The notes beneath the pieces are model-generated. The model saw nothing but the letters and a program-made list of their open reading frames with translations. It was not told the origin of the DNA and did no database searches. A program made the position numbers and the translations under genes. Shown here one piece after another: positions 9,508 to 18,370 of a stretch of DNA of 64,000 nucleotides. Origin of the DNA: Novosphingobium decolorationis (GTDB lineage: Bacteria > Pseudomonadota > Alphaproteobacteria > Sphingomonadales > Sphingomonadaceae); assembly GCF_018417475.1 (NCBI RefSeq), contig NZ_CP054856.1:4557001-4621000 (forward strand). Reading direction: 5' to 3'. Numbering within the stretch: the stretch's first letter is position 1; each line of letters begins with the position of its first letter.

Positions 9508-12500
9508 ATGGCGTTCTCTCCTTTCGTACCCTTGCGCATCTTCTCCAGCTACACGATGCTGGATGGCTCGATCGACCCCAAGGCCATGGCGAAACTGGCG
9601 AAAGCCCGGGGTTTTCCGGCCATGGCGATCTGTGACCGCAACGGCCTCTATGCCGCGCCTACCTATGCCCAGGCGGCCAAGGGGGCGGGTATCCAGCCCA
9701 TCGTCGGCACGTTCCTCGCCGTTGCGCGGCCGGGCGCCGTGGCGCAGGGGCAGGACCGCCCGATCGACTGGCTTGCGCTCTTCGCGCAGAACGAGACCGG
9801 CTGGGAGAACCTGTGCCGCCATGTCAGCCGCGCCCACCTCGAACGCCCGCTTGAACTGGACCCGCACGTCGAGCTCGACTCGCTCGAAGGCTACACCGAC
9901 GGGTTGATCTGCCTTTCGGGCGGCGACGAGGGCGCGCTCGCGCGGCTTCTCGCCAAGGGCGATACCGCCGAGGCGACCCGCTATTGCGAAGCGCTCGAAC
10001 GCTTCTTCCCGGGCCGCCTCTACATCGAGATCACCCGCACCGGCGAGGACGTCGAGGACGCGAGCGAGGAGGCGCTGATCGATCTCGCCTACGCGCGCGA
10101 CATCCCGCTCGTCGCCTCGAACCCGGCGCAGTATTCGGAAAGCACCTTTCACGCCGCGCACGATGCCATGCTGTGCATCGCCAACTCCACCCAAGTCGAT
10201 GCCGCGGAACGTCCGCGCTCCTCGCCCGAGCGCTGGGTCAAGCCGATCGAGGCCATGGAGGAGATGTTCGCTGACATGCCCGAGGCGATGGCCAACACCC
10301 TCGTCGTCGCGCAGCGCTGCGCCTATGTCCCGCCGCGCCGTCCTGCGCTGCTGCCCAGCCTTGCCGGCGACAAGAAGGGCGAGGAAGCCATGCTCGCGCG
10401 CGATTCGCGTCGCGGCCTGGCGCGCCGTCTCGCCCCCTACTGGCCCGACGCGAGCGAAGCCGAGCTCGACGAGGCGCTCGCCCTCGAGGGCGAGGAACTG
10501 ACCGCCGCGTACGAGACCTTGCGCGAGAAGGGCGTCACCGAGGACTTCATCGACTACGCCAAGCGGCTGAAGTTCGAGATCGACATCATCGTGGGCATGG
10601 GCTTTCCCGGCTACTTCCTGATCGTTGCCGACTTCATCAAGTGGTCGAAGGACAACGGTATTCCGGTGGGCCCGGGCCGTGGTTCGGGCGCCGGTTCGCT
10701 GGTCGCCTGGGCGCTTACCATCACCGACCTCGATCCGCTCAAGCTGGGTCTGCTGTTCGAACGCTTCCTCAACCCGGAACGCGTCTCGATGCCCGACTTC
10801 GACATCGACTTTTGCGAAACCCGGCGCGGCGAGACGATCCGCTACGTGCAGAAGAAGTACGGGCACGACCACGTCGCCCAGATCATCACCTTCGGCAAGA
10901 TGAAGGCGCGCGCGGTGCTGCGCGACTGCGGGCGCATCCTGCAGATGGGCTATGGCCGCGTCGACAGCCTGTGCAAGATGGTGCCCAACCATCCGACCGA
11001 CCCGTGGACGCTCGACCAGGCGCTCAACGGCAAGAAGGAGAAGGACGGCTCCACCTCGCCGCCGGTGGAAGAGTTCCTCCGCGAATACAACAACGACCCC
11101 GAGGTGAAGCGCCTGGTGGACCTCGCGGTCCAGCTTGAAGGCATGCCGCGCAACTCCTCGACCCACGCGGCGGGCGTCGTCATCGGCGACCGGCCGCTGG
11201 AAAAGCTGGTCCCGCTCTACCGCGATCCGCGCTCGGACATGCCGGTGACGCAGTTCGACATGAAGTTCGTCGAGGACACCGGCCTCATCAAGTTCGACTT
11301 CCTCGGCCTCAAGACGCTCTCGGTCCTGCGCCGCGCCTGCGATCTTCTGGAGCGGCGGGGCATCACGATCGACCTCTCGACGCTGAGCTGGGACGATCCG
11401 GGCACCTACGAGCTTCTGAAGCGTGGCGATACGGTTGGCGTGTTCCAGCTGGAATCGGAAGGCATGCGCCGCACGCTCGCGGCCGTGAAGCCGACCAACT
11501 TCGGCGACATCATCGCGCTCGTCTCGCTCTACCGTCCGGGCCCGATGGACAACATCCCGCTCTTCGGTCGACGCAAGAACGGGCTGGAGAAGATCATCTA
11601 CCCGCACGAGAAGCTGGCGGGTATCCTGGAGGAGACCTACGGGATCTTCGTCTATCAGGAACAGGTGATGCAGGCCGCGCAGATCCTGGCCGGATACTCG
11701 CTGGGCGATGCAGACCTTCTGCGCCGCGCCATGGGCAAGAAGGTCCAGGCCGAGATGGACAAGCAGCGCAAGCGCTTCGTCGCGGGCTGCAAGGAAGTCT
11801 CCGACATCGACGCGCCCAAGGCCAACGAACTGTTCGACTTGATCGACAAGTTCGCAGGCTACGGCTTCAACAAGTCGCACGCGGCCGCCTACGCGCTGCT
11901 CGCCTATCACACCGCCTGGTTCAAGGCGCACTACCCGCACGAATTCTACGCGGCGGCCATGTGCTTCGACATGCACCAGTCCGAAAAGCTGGCGATCTTC
12001 GTCGACGACATGCGCCGCAACGGCATCGAGGTCGCGCCGCCCGACATCAACAGGTCCGAAGCCGAGTTCATCGTCGAGGAAACCCACGACAGCCTCGCTG
12101 TGCGCTATGCGCTGGCTGGCATCCGCAACGTGGGCGAGAAGGCCATGGACGCGGTGGTCAAGGAGCGCGAGACCAACGGCAAGTTCACCAGCCTCGATGA
12201 CCTCTTCCGCCGTGCGCCCGCAGGCTCGATGAACCGCCGCCTGCTGGAAAGCCTGGGCGCGGCGGGAGGCCTCGACAGCCTCGAGCCCAACCGCGCCAAG
12301 GTCATCGCCAACGCCGACACGCTGCTCGCCGAAGCCGACATGTCCGCGCGCGAACGCAATTCGACGCAAGGCGGTCTCTTCGGGGACGAGGACCACGCCG
12401 TGCAGGGCCTGCGTCTGGTCGATGCCAAGCCCTGGAGCCGCATGGACCAGATGGCCAAGGAGCGTGAGGTCTTCGGCTTCTACTTCGCCGCGCACCCGGT

Positions 12501-13110
12501 CGAGCAGTTCCGTGCGGTCGCCTCGGCGAACGGCGCGCGCACCTACACGAGCCTCATGGCCGGTGGCGGCGAGGGCGGGCGCACCGGCGCCGTCATGGCC
12601 GCGATGGTCGAGAACGTGCAGAAGCGGAAGACCAAGCGGGGCAAGGACTTCGTCATGGTCGATTACTCGGACGCCTCGGGCAACTTCTCGGCCTGCTGCT
12701 TTGAAGAGAACATGGTCGATGCCTTCGTGGCCTGGGGCAAGGAGAACGCCTGCCTGCTCCTCCAGGTTGAGCTCGACAGCCCCAGCGAGGACGAGCCGCC
12801 GCGCGTCACCGTGCGCAGCGGACGCCCGCTGGCCGAAGTGACGGCGGGCGCGCGCATGCTGCTGCGCCTCGACATCAGCACGGTCGAGGCGGTGCAGGAA
12901 CTCGCGCTCCTCATGCGTCCGGGGCGCAAGGGGACGGGCGAGGTGATGGCGACGCTCAAGCTGGGCGACGGACGTGACCAGCGGGTGCGGCTGGGGCGTG
13001 ACTTCGCGCTTGATGGCGAATTTGCCGAGCAGCTCGCCAGTGTCGAGGGACTCTCGAACATATCGCTGATCGCCCGCCAGGGCCCCGAGAGCGTGCGCCG
13101 CGCAGCCTGA
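9508..13110 (+). CDS. dnaE: DNA polymerase III subunit alpha
   Basis: Replicative polymerase of the C family, 1200 residues, the normal DnaE1 length. The N-terminal PHP domain starts VPLRIFSSYTMLDG and continues CDRNGLYAAPTYAQAA. The palm carries PDFDIDFCETRRGE with catalytic aspartates, preceded by GPGRGSGAGSLVAW. Other family landmarks are FGKMKARAVLRDCGR, GYGFNKSHAAAYA and a C-terminal OB-fold region with KTKRGKDFVMVDYSD. It is DnaE1 rather than the mutagenic DnaE2, given length and lack of an imuB neighbour. It is monocistronic, ended by a strong terminator at 13138-13174. Confidence 0.97.
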   Translation: MAFSPFVPLRIFSSYTMLDGSIDPKAMAKLAKARGFPAMAICDRNGLYAAPTYAQAAKGAGIQPIVGTFLAVARPGAVAQGQDRPIDWLALFAQNETGWENLCRHVSRAHLERPLELDPHVELDSLEGYTDGLICLSGGDEGALARLLAKGDTAEATRYCEALERFFPGRLYIEITRTGEDVEDASEEALIDLAYARDIPLVASNPAQYSESTFHAAHDAMLCIANSTQVDAAERPRSSPERWVKPIEAMEEMFADMPEAMANTLVVAQRCAYVPPRRPALLPSLAGDKKGEEAMLARDSRRGLARRLAPYWPDASEAELDEALALEGEELTAAYETLREKGVTEDFIDYAKRLKFEIDIIVGMGFPGYFLIVADFIKWSKDNGIPVGPGRGSGAGSLVAWALTITDLDPLKLGLLFERFLNPERVSMPDFDIDFCETRRGETIRYVQKKYGHDHVAQIITFGKMKARAVLRDCGRILQMGYGRVDSLCKMVPNHPTDPWTLDQALNGKKEKDGSTSPPVEEFLREYNNDPEVKRLVDLAVQLEGMPRNSSTHAAGVVIGDRPLEKLVPLYRDPRSDMPVTQFDMKFVEDTGLIKFDFLGLKTLSVLRRACDLLERRGITIDLSTLSWDDPGTYELLKRGDTVGVFQLESEGMRRTLAAVKPTNFGDIIALVSLYRPGPMDNIPLFGRRKNGLEKIIYPHEKLAGILEETYGIFVYQEQVMQAAQILAGYSLGDADLLRRAMGKKVQAEMDKQRKRFVAGCKEVSDIDAPKANELFDLIDKFAGYGFNKSHAAAYALLAYHTAWFKAHYPHEFYAAAMCFDMHQSEKLAIFVDDMRRNGIEVAPPDINRSEAEFIVEETHDSLAVRYALAGIRNVGEKAMDAVVKERETNGKFTSLDDLFRRAPAGSMNRRLLESLGAAGGLDSLEPNRAKVIANADTLLAEADMSARERNSTQGGLFGDEDHAVQGLRLVDAKPWSRMDQMAKEREVFGFYFAAHPVEQFRAVASANGARTYTSLMAGGGEGGRTGAVMAAMVENVQKRKTKRGKDFVMVDYSDASGNFSACCFEENMVDAFVAWGKENACLLLQVELDSPSEDEPPRVTVRSGRPLAEVTAGARMLLRLDISTVEAVQELALLMRPGRKGTGEVMATLKLGDGRDQRVRLGRDFALDGEFAEQLASVEGLSNISLIARQGPESVRRAA

Positions 13111-13137
13111 TTGCCGCGCTCCCTTCCAGGCACGCAG

Positions 13138-13174
13138 AAAGGCCCGGCGCTCGATATGGAATGCCGGGCCTTTT
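13138..13174 (+). terminator. Rho-independent terminator after dnaE
   Basis: AAAGGCCCGGC (13138-13148) pairs with GCCGGGCCTTTT (13163-13174) around a 14-nt loop, 27 bp after the dnaE stop. The A-run before the stem means it could also stop transcription from the opposing gene at 13194-13493. Confidence 0.85.
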
Positions 13175-13193
13175 GCACCTGAGGGGCGGCGCC

Positions 13194-13493
13194 TTAGTTG
13201 TTCGCGGCGCCTTCGGCTGCGCTTTCGGCCGCATCGCCGATCTGCGAGGCCGCGTTGCCGACATCCTGGGCGGCATCGGCAATGGCGTTGTCGCGCGCGA
13301 CCTCGCTCGAGGACGTCTGGCTGAAGAGGTAGAAGCCGCCCGCGACGGCAACCAGCAGCACCAGCGCAATGACAAGGCCACTGCCGCCCGAGGAGGACTT
13401 GCTCTCGTGGATCACGGTGGTGTGGGTAGGCTGTGCCGCCGCGGGTTCCTCGGTGGTAGTGCGGCGCTCCTGGGTCACGTATTCATCTGCCAT
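13194..13493 (-). CDS. Small single-pass membrane protein
   Basis: A 99-residue protein from the ATG at 13493 (an in-frame upstream extension is less likely). A hydrophilic Thr/Glu/Ala-rich N-terminus (MADEYVTQERRTTTEEPAA) is followed by one membrane helix (GLVIALVLLVAVAGGFYLF). The C-terminal tail is rich in Ala, Asp and Asn and predicted helical (AIADAAQDVGNAASQIGDAA). The heptad-like spacing of small residues could form a short coiled coil. I do not recognise a family; the topology suggests an anchored periplasmic helix. Confidence 0.75.
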   Translation of the reverse strand: MADEYVTQERRTTTEEPAAAQPTHTTVIHESKSSSGGSGLVIALVLLVAVAGGFYLFSQTSSSEVARDNAIADAAQDVGNAASQIGDAAESAAEGAANN

Positions 13494-13610
13494 GGTTTCG
13501 CATCCCGTTATTGTTTCATGTTGCCGGGAATAACCAAGGATACGCGCCTCCGGTTCCATGAACCGCAGATTACCGCGTGTTCAGCGGGCAGTCTGGGAGC
13601 GCGGCGCGCG

Positions 13611-14105
13611 TCAGGCCGCGAGCCGCAATTGCTCAGGCTTGTCGGCCAGGACGTGGATCTGGAAGTAGTACTTTTCGGTCGGCTGACCGTTCGCGATGAA
13701 GTTGATGCGGGTCTGCCGGGCAATGCCTTTTACGAAAATGCGCTGCCCCTTCAATTGTTTGGCAATCTCATCGGGGTCATCGCTGCCGAACATGCGCCGT
13801 GCAGTGCGCATGGGAATGGAGACGGTCAGGCAGTTGCGGTCACGGTAGTCGCGCTCGGAGTTCAGGTAGATGTTACCGTTCTGCGCGCCCACCGCACGCA
13901 CGGGCATTTCGAAAATCCCGGCAACGCCCGCTTTTGAGCCCAGATAGGAGGCGTAGGTGACCGCCTCGGTCGTGGAGAGGCAGTCCGGGGTGCAGGCTTG
14001 CGCGCGGCTCACCGAGGGGAGCGTAGCCTGGCCGTCCGGCGCGGAGGACGCGCCCGCAGCCGGGGCAAGACTGGCAAGAGCCAGCGCGAGGAGAGTGGCG
14101 TTCAT
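13611..14105 (-). CDS. Exported protein of unknown function
   Basis: A 164-residue product from the ATG at 14105, preceded by GGAGGAAAATCC as a good ribosome site. The first ~23 residues (MNATLLALALASLAPAAGA) form a Sec signal peptide. The mature part has three Cys (QACTPDCLSTTE and RNCLTVSI), so a disulfide is likely in the periplasm. It ends with a beta-rich segment (QRIFVKGIARQTRINF, YYFQIHV). No family recognised. A longer frame upstream would read through non-coding sequence. Confidence 0.75.
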   Translation of the reverse strand: MNATLLALALASLAPAAGASSAPDGQATLPSVSRAQACTPDCLSTTEAVTYASYLGSKAGVAGIFEMPVRAVGAQNGNIYLNSERDYRDRNCLTVSIPMRTARRMFGSDDPDEIAKQLKGQRIFVKGIARQTRINFIANGQPTEKYYFQIHVLADKPEQLRLAA

Positions 14106-14220
14106 GGATTTTCCTCCGGGAGCACGGTGGGCAATGCAAGGGCGCCATGAACGCACGGCACTTGTTATTAGGCAAGTGTATTGTTTCATGGGCGGTGGCT
14201 CCCCGATCGTGCCTAGGCCT

Positions 14221-15303
14221 CTACAGCAGGCTGAGTTGCCCGTCGGGCGAGGGCGCGCGGAACTGGCTGCAATCGAGGTGGACGCCGGGAGGCCCAAGGC
14301 CGTGGCGCTTCATGGCAAGGCGAAAGCGGCTGCGCACGAGGTCGGCCCAGGGGCTCTGGGGGCGGAAGCGCTCGCCAAAGCGCGGATCGTTGTCGCGCCC
14401 GCCGCGCATTTCGCGGATGATAGCCATGACCTTGCCCGCGCGCTCGGGGAAATGGGTCTCGAGCCATTCGCGAAAGAGCGGGGCGACCTCAAGCGGCAGG
14501 CGCAGCATGATCCACATGGCTCCGCGCGATCCCGCGCTGGCCGCGGCTTCGACCAGGCTTTCCAGTTCGTGGTCGGTAATCGCGGGGATGACCGGTGCGA
14601 TCATGGCGTGGGCGGGAATACCTTGGGCATTCAGGGCCTCGAGCGCGGCAAAGCGCTTGGCAGGAGCTGCCGTGCGCGGTTCGAGCAGGCGCGAAAGGCG
14701 CGCGTCGAGGCTGGTGACCGAGATCCCGACGCTGACAAGATCGCGCCGCGCCAGTTCGGCCAGTACGTCGCTGTCCGCAAGGATGCGGTCGGACTTGGTG
14801 ACGAGGCTGACCGGATGGCCGACTTCCAGGCACAGGTCGAGGATCTCCCGGGTGATCCGGTAGCGCCGCTCGATCGGCTGGTAGGGATCGGTGTTGGTCC
14901 CCATCGCAATCGGGGCGACGCGGTAGTTCCGGCGGGCCAGCGTTTTGCGCAGCAACCGGGCGGCATCGGGCTTGGCAAAGAGCCTGGTTTCGAAATCGAG
15001 GCCGGGCGAAAGGTCGTGGTAGGCATGGCTGGGCCGGGCAAAGCAGTAGATGCAGCCATGTTCGCACCCGTTGTAGGCGTTGATCGAGCGGTCGAAGGGG
15101 ATGTCGGGCGATTGGTTGAAGGAGACGATGCTCTTCGGGCGAAGCTCGGTCACGGTGGTGCGCAGCGGGGGTAGCGGGCCGTCGATGTCGGTGCGCGCAT
15201 CGCGCCAGTCGCCATCGGCTTCGTGGCGGGCGAGGCCAAAGCGCGCGCTGACCTGGTTGCTGACCGATCCTCTGCCTTTCGCGTGTTCCATGATCTGGAA
15301 CAT
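14221..15303 (-). CDS. PA0069-family radical SAM protein
   Basis: A 360-residue protein from the ATG at 15303; another ATG 12 nt downstream is also possible. The radical SAM cluster motif is GCEHGCIYC (CX3CX2C) within YNGCEHGCIYCFARPSH, followed by DFETRLFAKPD and MGTNTDPYQPIERRY, which are hallmarks of the PA0069/Rv2578c family. The family is related to spore photoproduct lyase but its reaction is unknown. It binds [4Fe-4S] and S-adenosylmethionine. It stands alone between an exported protein gene and tadG. Confidence 0.92.
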   Translation of the reverse strand: MFQIMEHAKGRGSVSNQVSARFGLARHEADGDWRDARTDIDGPLPPLRTTVTELRPKSIVSFNQSPDIPFDRSINAYNGCEHGCIYCFARPSHAYHDLSPGLDFETRLFAKPDAARLLRKTLARRNYRVAPIAMGTNTDPYQPIERRYRITREILDLCLEVGHPVSLVTKSDRILADSDVLAELARRDLVSVGISVTSLDARLSRLLEPRTAAPAKRFAALEALNAQGIPAHAMIAPVIPAITDHELESLVEAAASAGSRGAMWIMLRLPLEVAPLFREWLETHFPERAGKVMAIIREMRGGRDNDPRFGERFRPQSPWADLVRSRFRLAMKRHGLGPPGVHLDCSQFRAPSPDGQLSLL

Positions 15304-15431
15304 ATAGGGAACGACTGGGCGGCGCAAGCCCGGCAGGAAACCGGGCCCGCTGCCGAGGGTCTGGCGGCGGGCCCGGTAGGTGTCGGGAGAGAGAAAGGGG
15401 GGAGGCTCTCCCGAGGATCGGTCCGGATGCG

Positions 15432-17084
15432 TCAGGCGATGACGGTGGGCACTCCGCAGCGGACCTTGTTGACCTGGACATCGGCTGCCCCGAGGCGGAG
15501 ACCAAGCGCCTGCGTGAGAGAGAACACGGTCGCATCGAGTGTCGGAGCAATCGTGGCCAGGCTATGGCCGACGATGTTGGTGACAGAGGACAGGCTGAGC
15601 GAGAGGCCCAGCGTCTGGGCTTCGAGGTCGGTCTGCGCGATCAGAGAGGTCGCGAGCGACTGGGTCAGATCCTGCGTCGAGACGGTCTTGGTGACCTTGT
15701 CGCGGATGTCGGCAAAGGTGAAGTGGACCTCCTGCGGGCCGGTCGTACCGCCCAGCGACACTTCCGAAAGCGCGGTAACGCGCGCAATCAGCGGCACGTT
15801 GACGAGGGTGGCGCGCGAAAGCGTGACCGGGCTCGAAAGGTCCCCCATGTCCTGCGCGTCGGGCCGCCCGATGCCGATGGTGCCGATGGCCGGGGTCACG
15901 CCAAGCCGCACACCGTCGCTATTGGGATCGCCGCTGCACTGGATATCATCGAGTGTGGCCTCGGCCTGGGCGAGCTCGGTGTAGAGGGGGAGTTCGATGG
16001 ATGGCAGCCAGGGGCTCCCCGTACCCACGCGCGCGGACACGAGCAGCCGGGCCTGGGCCGTGCGCAGGACGTAATCGCGCGCGCCGGTGATCGTCAGCCA
16101 GGGGGAATGCGCCAGTCCATAGCCGCGCACGAGGCGCACATGGACGCTGGAGAGCCCGGTGGCGGCCAGGTCCAGTTCGATGTCGAGCGTGTCGCCGTGG
16201 GAAAGTTCGAGCAGCATGCGCACCAGCGAGAAGGCGTCGACCTCCACGCCCGCCGTGCCCGGATCGTAGTCAAGCGCGCCGTAGGGGCCCAGATCGAGGA
16301 GGTCGGCAAGGCGCACTTCAACGAAGGGGGCCTCGTCCGCGATCCGGTCGATGAGGGCAACCGTGGCGCTGTCGGCCGCGGTCGAGCCGATCGCGCGCAG
16401 CGCATCGCCGAGCGGGACAGGCGTGTCGAACAGCTCGGCGTAGGTGCCCTCGTTCGCATTGACCTGCAGCTTGAGGGCCTCGGCGTACCCCAAGAGGTCG
16501 ACATCGGCGCTGGCAAGGTTCTGCGAATCGAGCACCGAGAGGTTGAGCTCGGTCCCGATCAGCGCCGAGAGCAGCGCGTTGGGAACGCCGTCCGACACGG
16601 TGGCAAGGCTCGAACCCAGCGAATAGGCGGCCATGTCGATCCGCGCGGCCGTCGCGCGCGCGCGCACCGTGGCCGTCTCGAAGCCGAGCGCACGTCCGAA
16701 GAAGAGCGGGACCGTCTGGACAAGGTGGACGCGCGCGGCGCTGTCCTCCCCGCCAAGCTGGAAGCGTTCGTCCAGGGGCACGATATTGTCCTGGCGATAG
16801 GTGCCGCTTTCGAGTTCGGCGATCTCGATGTCGGCCTCGCGGCTCTGGTCGATGAGGCCCTGGACGGCGGAGCGGCGCATTTCGATGGCGTTTTCCTGCG
16901 CGGCGGCCATCGCGGCGGCATCGGCCAGGCCCTGGAGGCGGCGCTCTGCGAGGTAGATCGCGCCCAGGTCCACGGCAACCGTTGCCACCCCCATCAGCAT
17001 GAGCAGAGAGCCTGCCAGCATGGCGGTGACAGCCCCCTCGTTATCGCAGGCAAGGGGGCGAAGGCGTGCTGTACGTGCTTTCAT
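15432..17084 (-). CDS. TadG-related pilus-assembly protein
   Basis: A 550-residue protein beginning with a basic segment and one membrane helix (MLAGSLLMLMGVATVAVDLGA), then YLAERRLQGLADAAAMAAAQ. This is the Tad/TadG N-terminal domain found in Flp pilus and other secreted pseudopilin-like proteins. The long remainder is predicted beta-rich and extracytoplasmic. I see no von Willebrand A metal-site motif, which many TadG proteins have. The start follows AGGAGTTGGGCC. It lies 11 nt behind tadE and is surely co-transcribed. No other tad genes (ATPase, platform, prepilin) are in the window. Confidence 0.82.
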   Translation of the reverse strand: MKARTARLRPLACDNEGAVTAMLAGSLLMLMGVATVAVDLGAIYLAERRLQGLADAAAMAAAQENAIEMRRSAVQGLIDQSREADIEIAELESGTYRQDNIVPLDERFQLGGEDSAARVHLVQTVPLFFGRALGFETATVRARATAARIDMAAYSLGSSLATVSDGVPNALLSALIGTELNLSVLDSQNLASADVDLLGYAEALKLQVNANEGTYAELFDTPVPLGDALRAIGSTAADSATVALIDRIADEAPFVEVRLADLLDLGPYGALDYDPGTAGVEVDAFSLVRMLLELSHGDTLDIELDLAATGLSSVHVRLVRGYGLAHSPWLTITGARDYVLRTAQARLLVSARVGTGSPWLPSIELPLYTELAQAEATLDDIQCSGDPNSDGVRLGVTPAIGTIGIGRPDAQDMGDLSSPVTLSRATLVNVPLIARVTALSEVSLGGTTGPQEVHFTFADIRDKVTKTVSTQDLTQSLATSLIAQTDLEAQTLGLSLSLSSVTNIVGHSLATIAPTLDATVFSLTQALGLRLGAADVQVNKVRCGVPTVIA

Positions 17085-17095
17085 GGCCCAACTCC

Positions 17096-17587
17096 TCAGA
17101 TCCCGGCAAGCTGGACGGTGGCCACGCGCGCGATCGTGTCGCCGGGCAGGGGCACCAGGGAGTTGCTGAACATTTCCGCCTGGCTGACATCGTAGACGAG
17201 GGTGACGCGGTAATACTGGCCGTCGAGGCCGGTCCGCACGGTCACCAGGTCCGGATCGAGCGTACCGGCGTGCAGGACGCTGTCGGCAAGACTGGTGTCG
17301 ACCAGCTGGCGCCGCTCGAGCGCGTCGAGCCCGGCGACCGAAGCCCGGGCCGCCTCGTTGGCGGCCTGCTGCAGCGAATGGGCGGCCATGAACCAGCCGC
17401 CGTAGGTCACAACGCCCAGAAGCAGCATGATGAGGACGGGAAGGGCGAGCGCGGCCTCCACCAGGACCGCGCCGCCCGTGTGGGCGGGCAGGCGCCGGAT
17501 CCGCGCCAGGCGCCGCGCGACGGGAGCCAGAATGCGGCGAGGCCGCGCGTAACGTGGGTAAATGGCTCCTCCGATAGCCTTGGTCAT
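17096..17587 (-). CDS. TadE-family pilus-assembly protein
   Basis: The 163-residue product starts at the ATG at 17587, behind a strong AAGGAGAGAGACG ribosome site. A basic N-terminal ~50 residues leads to GGAVLVEAALALPVLIML, the typical TadE motif with the Glu at +5-like position of a prepilin-type helix. A C-terminal extracytoplasmic domain follows. TadE proteins are pseudopilins assembled with the Flp pilus machinery or minor envelope proteins. It is followed directly by tadG, so the pair forms a two-gene operon. Confidence 0.85.
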   Translation of the reverse strand: MTKAIGGAIYPRYARPRRILAPVARRLARIRRLPAHTGGAVLVEAALALPVLIMLLLGVVTYGGWFMAAHSLQQAANEAARASVAGLDALERRQLVDTSLADSVLHAGTLDPDLVTVRTGLDGQYYRVTLVYDVSQAEMFSNSLVPLPGDTIARVATVQLAGI

Positions 17588-17777
17588 CGTCTCTCTCCTT
17601 ATCTCCACGTTCAGGATGCGCGCGGAATGCAAAGGAGAGTTTGCAGGTTCGGAAGGACCGTCCTTGTATTTTACACAGTGAGGCCTCGGGGAAATTCCCC
17701 CGGTTTTGAGACTTTTGGTTGCCTGGTTAATTTCAGGAAAAGGTTTGGCCCCGTCATCCTTCGTATTGGACAGATGG

Positions 17778-18272
17778 TTACTGCAATTTTCTGTTTACCT
17801 CTATTTGTCCCGCAATTCTGGGAGGGGCAGACGCCTTCCTCTCGAAATGCCAATACGCGAGCCCCGTGGGCACACCCCAAGTGATGCCGAATGCGCCACT
17901 CTTGAAGGTCGCAAGGGTAAGTGGCCCCCAAGTCAGGCCGGTGAAAAGCCATAAGAAGATGAGCCCCGCCACGGCTCCACACAGTGCGGCGAGCAGAGCC
18001 ATCCAGGGGGCGTCGCGCCAGGGGCCCAAAAGTGCGCGGAGAGGCAGGCCGAAGAGACATAGCCCGAGTGCCGTGAAAGGGATGGCGAACGTGCCATACC
18101 CGGCGATGAGAACCGGGATGATCCACGCTTCGTGTGCGGACGTGAACAAGGGCTTCGTTTCAACGCTGGCAATTGCCAGCAAGAACAGAGCCGTCCCCGC
18201 ATAGGCTCCCACTGCTGCGGATTTGGCTAGGGTCGAAAAGCGGCTGTGGGTCGGGTAGTCGGGCACAGGCAT
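17778..18272 (-). CDS. Membrane protein of unknown function
   Basis: 164 residues with about four transmembrane helices (for example GAYAGTALFLLAIASV, IPVLIAGYGTFAIPFTALGL, MALLAALCGAVAGLIFLWL, and a weaker one near the C-terminus). The C-terminus is basic and cytoplasmic. I recognise no functional residues. The upstream gap to the PAS gene (18273-18370) is 98 bp and holds no obvious promoter; downstream there are 190 bp of relatively AT-rich DNA before tadE, with no clear gene. Confidence 0.8.
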   Translation of the reverse strand: MPVPDYPTHSRFSTLAKSAAVGAYAGTALFLLAIASVETKPLFTSAHEAWIIPVLIAGYGTFAIPFTALGLCLFGLPLRALLGPWRDAPWMALLAALCGAVAGLIFLWLFTGLTWGPLTLATFKSGAFGITWGVPTGLAYWHFERKASAPPRIAGQIEVNRKLQ

Positions 18273-18370
18273 TGCTCAAGCTTGGAACACTGAGCCGGAT
18301 CGGACAATCTCCGGGCGGCTGGCCGCATCACGGCGGCACTCTGCATTTGCTCCGCTGCAGGCAGGTTGTT

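Noticed and set aside
9406..12495. 1029-residue open frame antisense to dnaE
   Set aside because: Long only because stops are rare in that frame; dnaE on the other strand has full family motifs.
9508..13110. DnaE2 (error-prone polymerase)
   Set aside because: 1200 residues with an intact DnaE1-like sequence, and no imuA/imuB neighbours.
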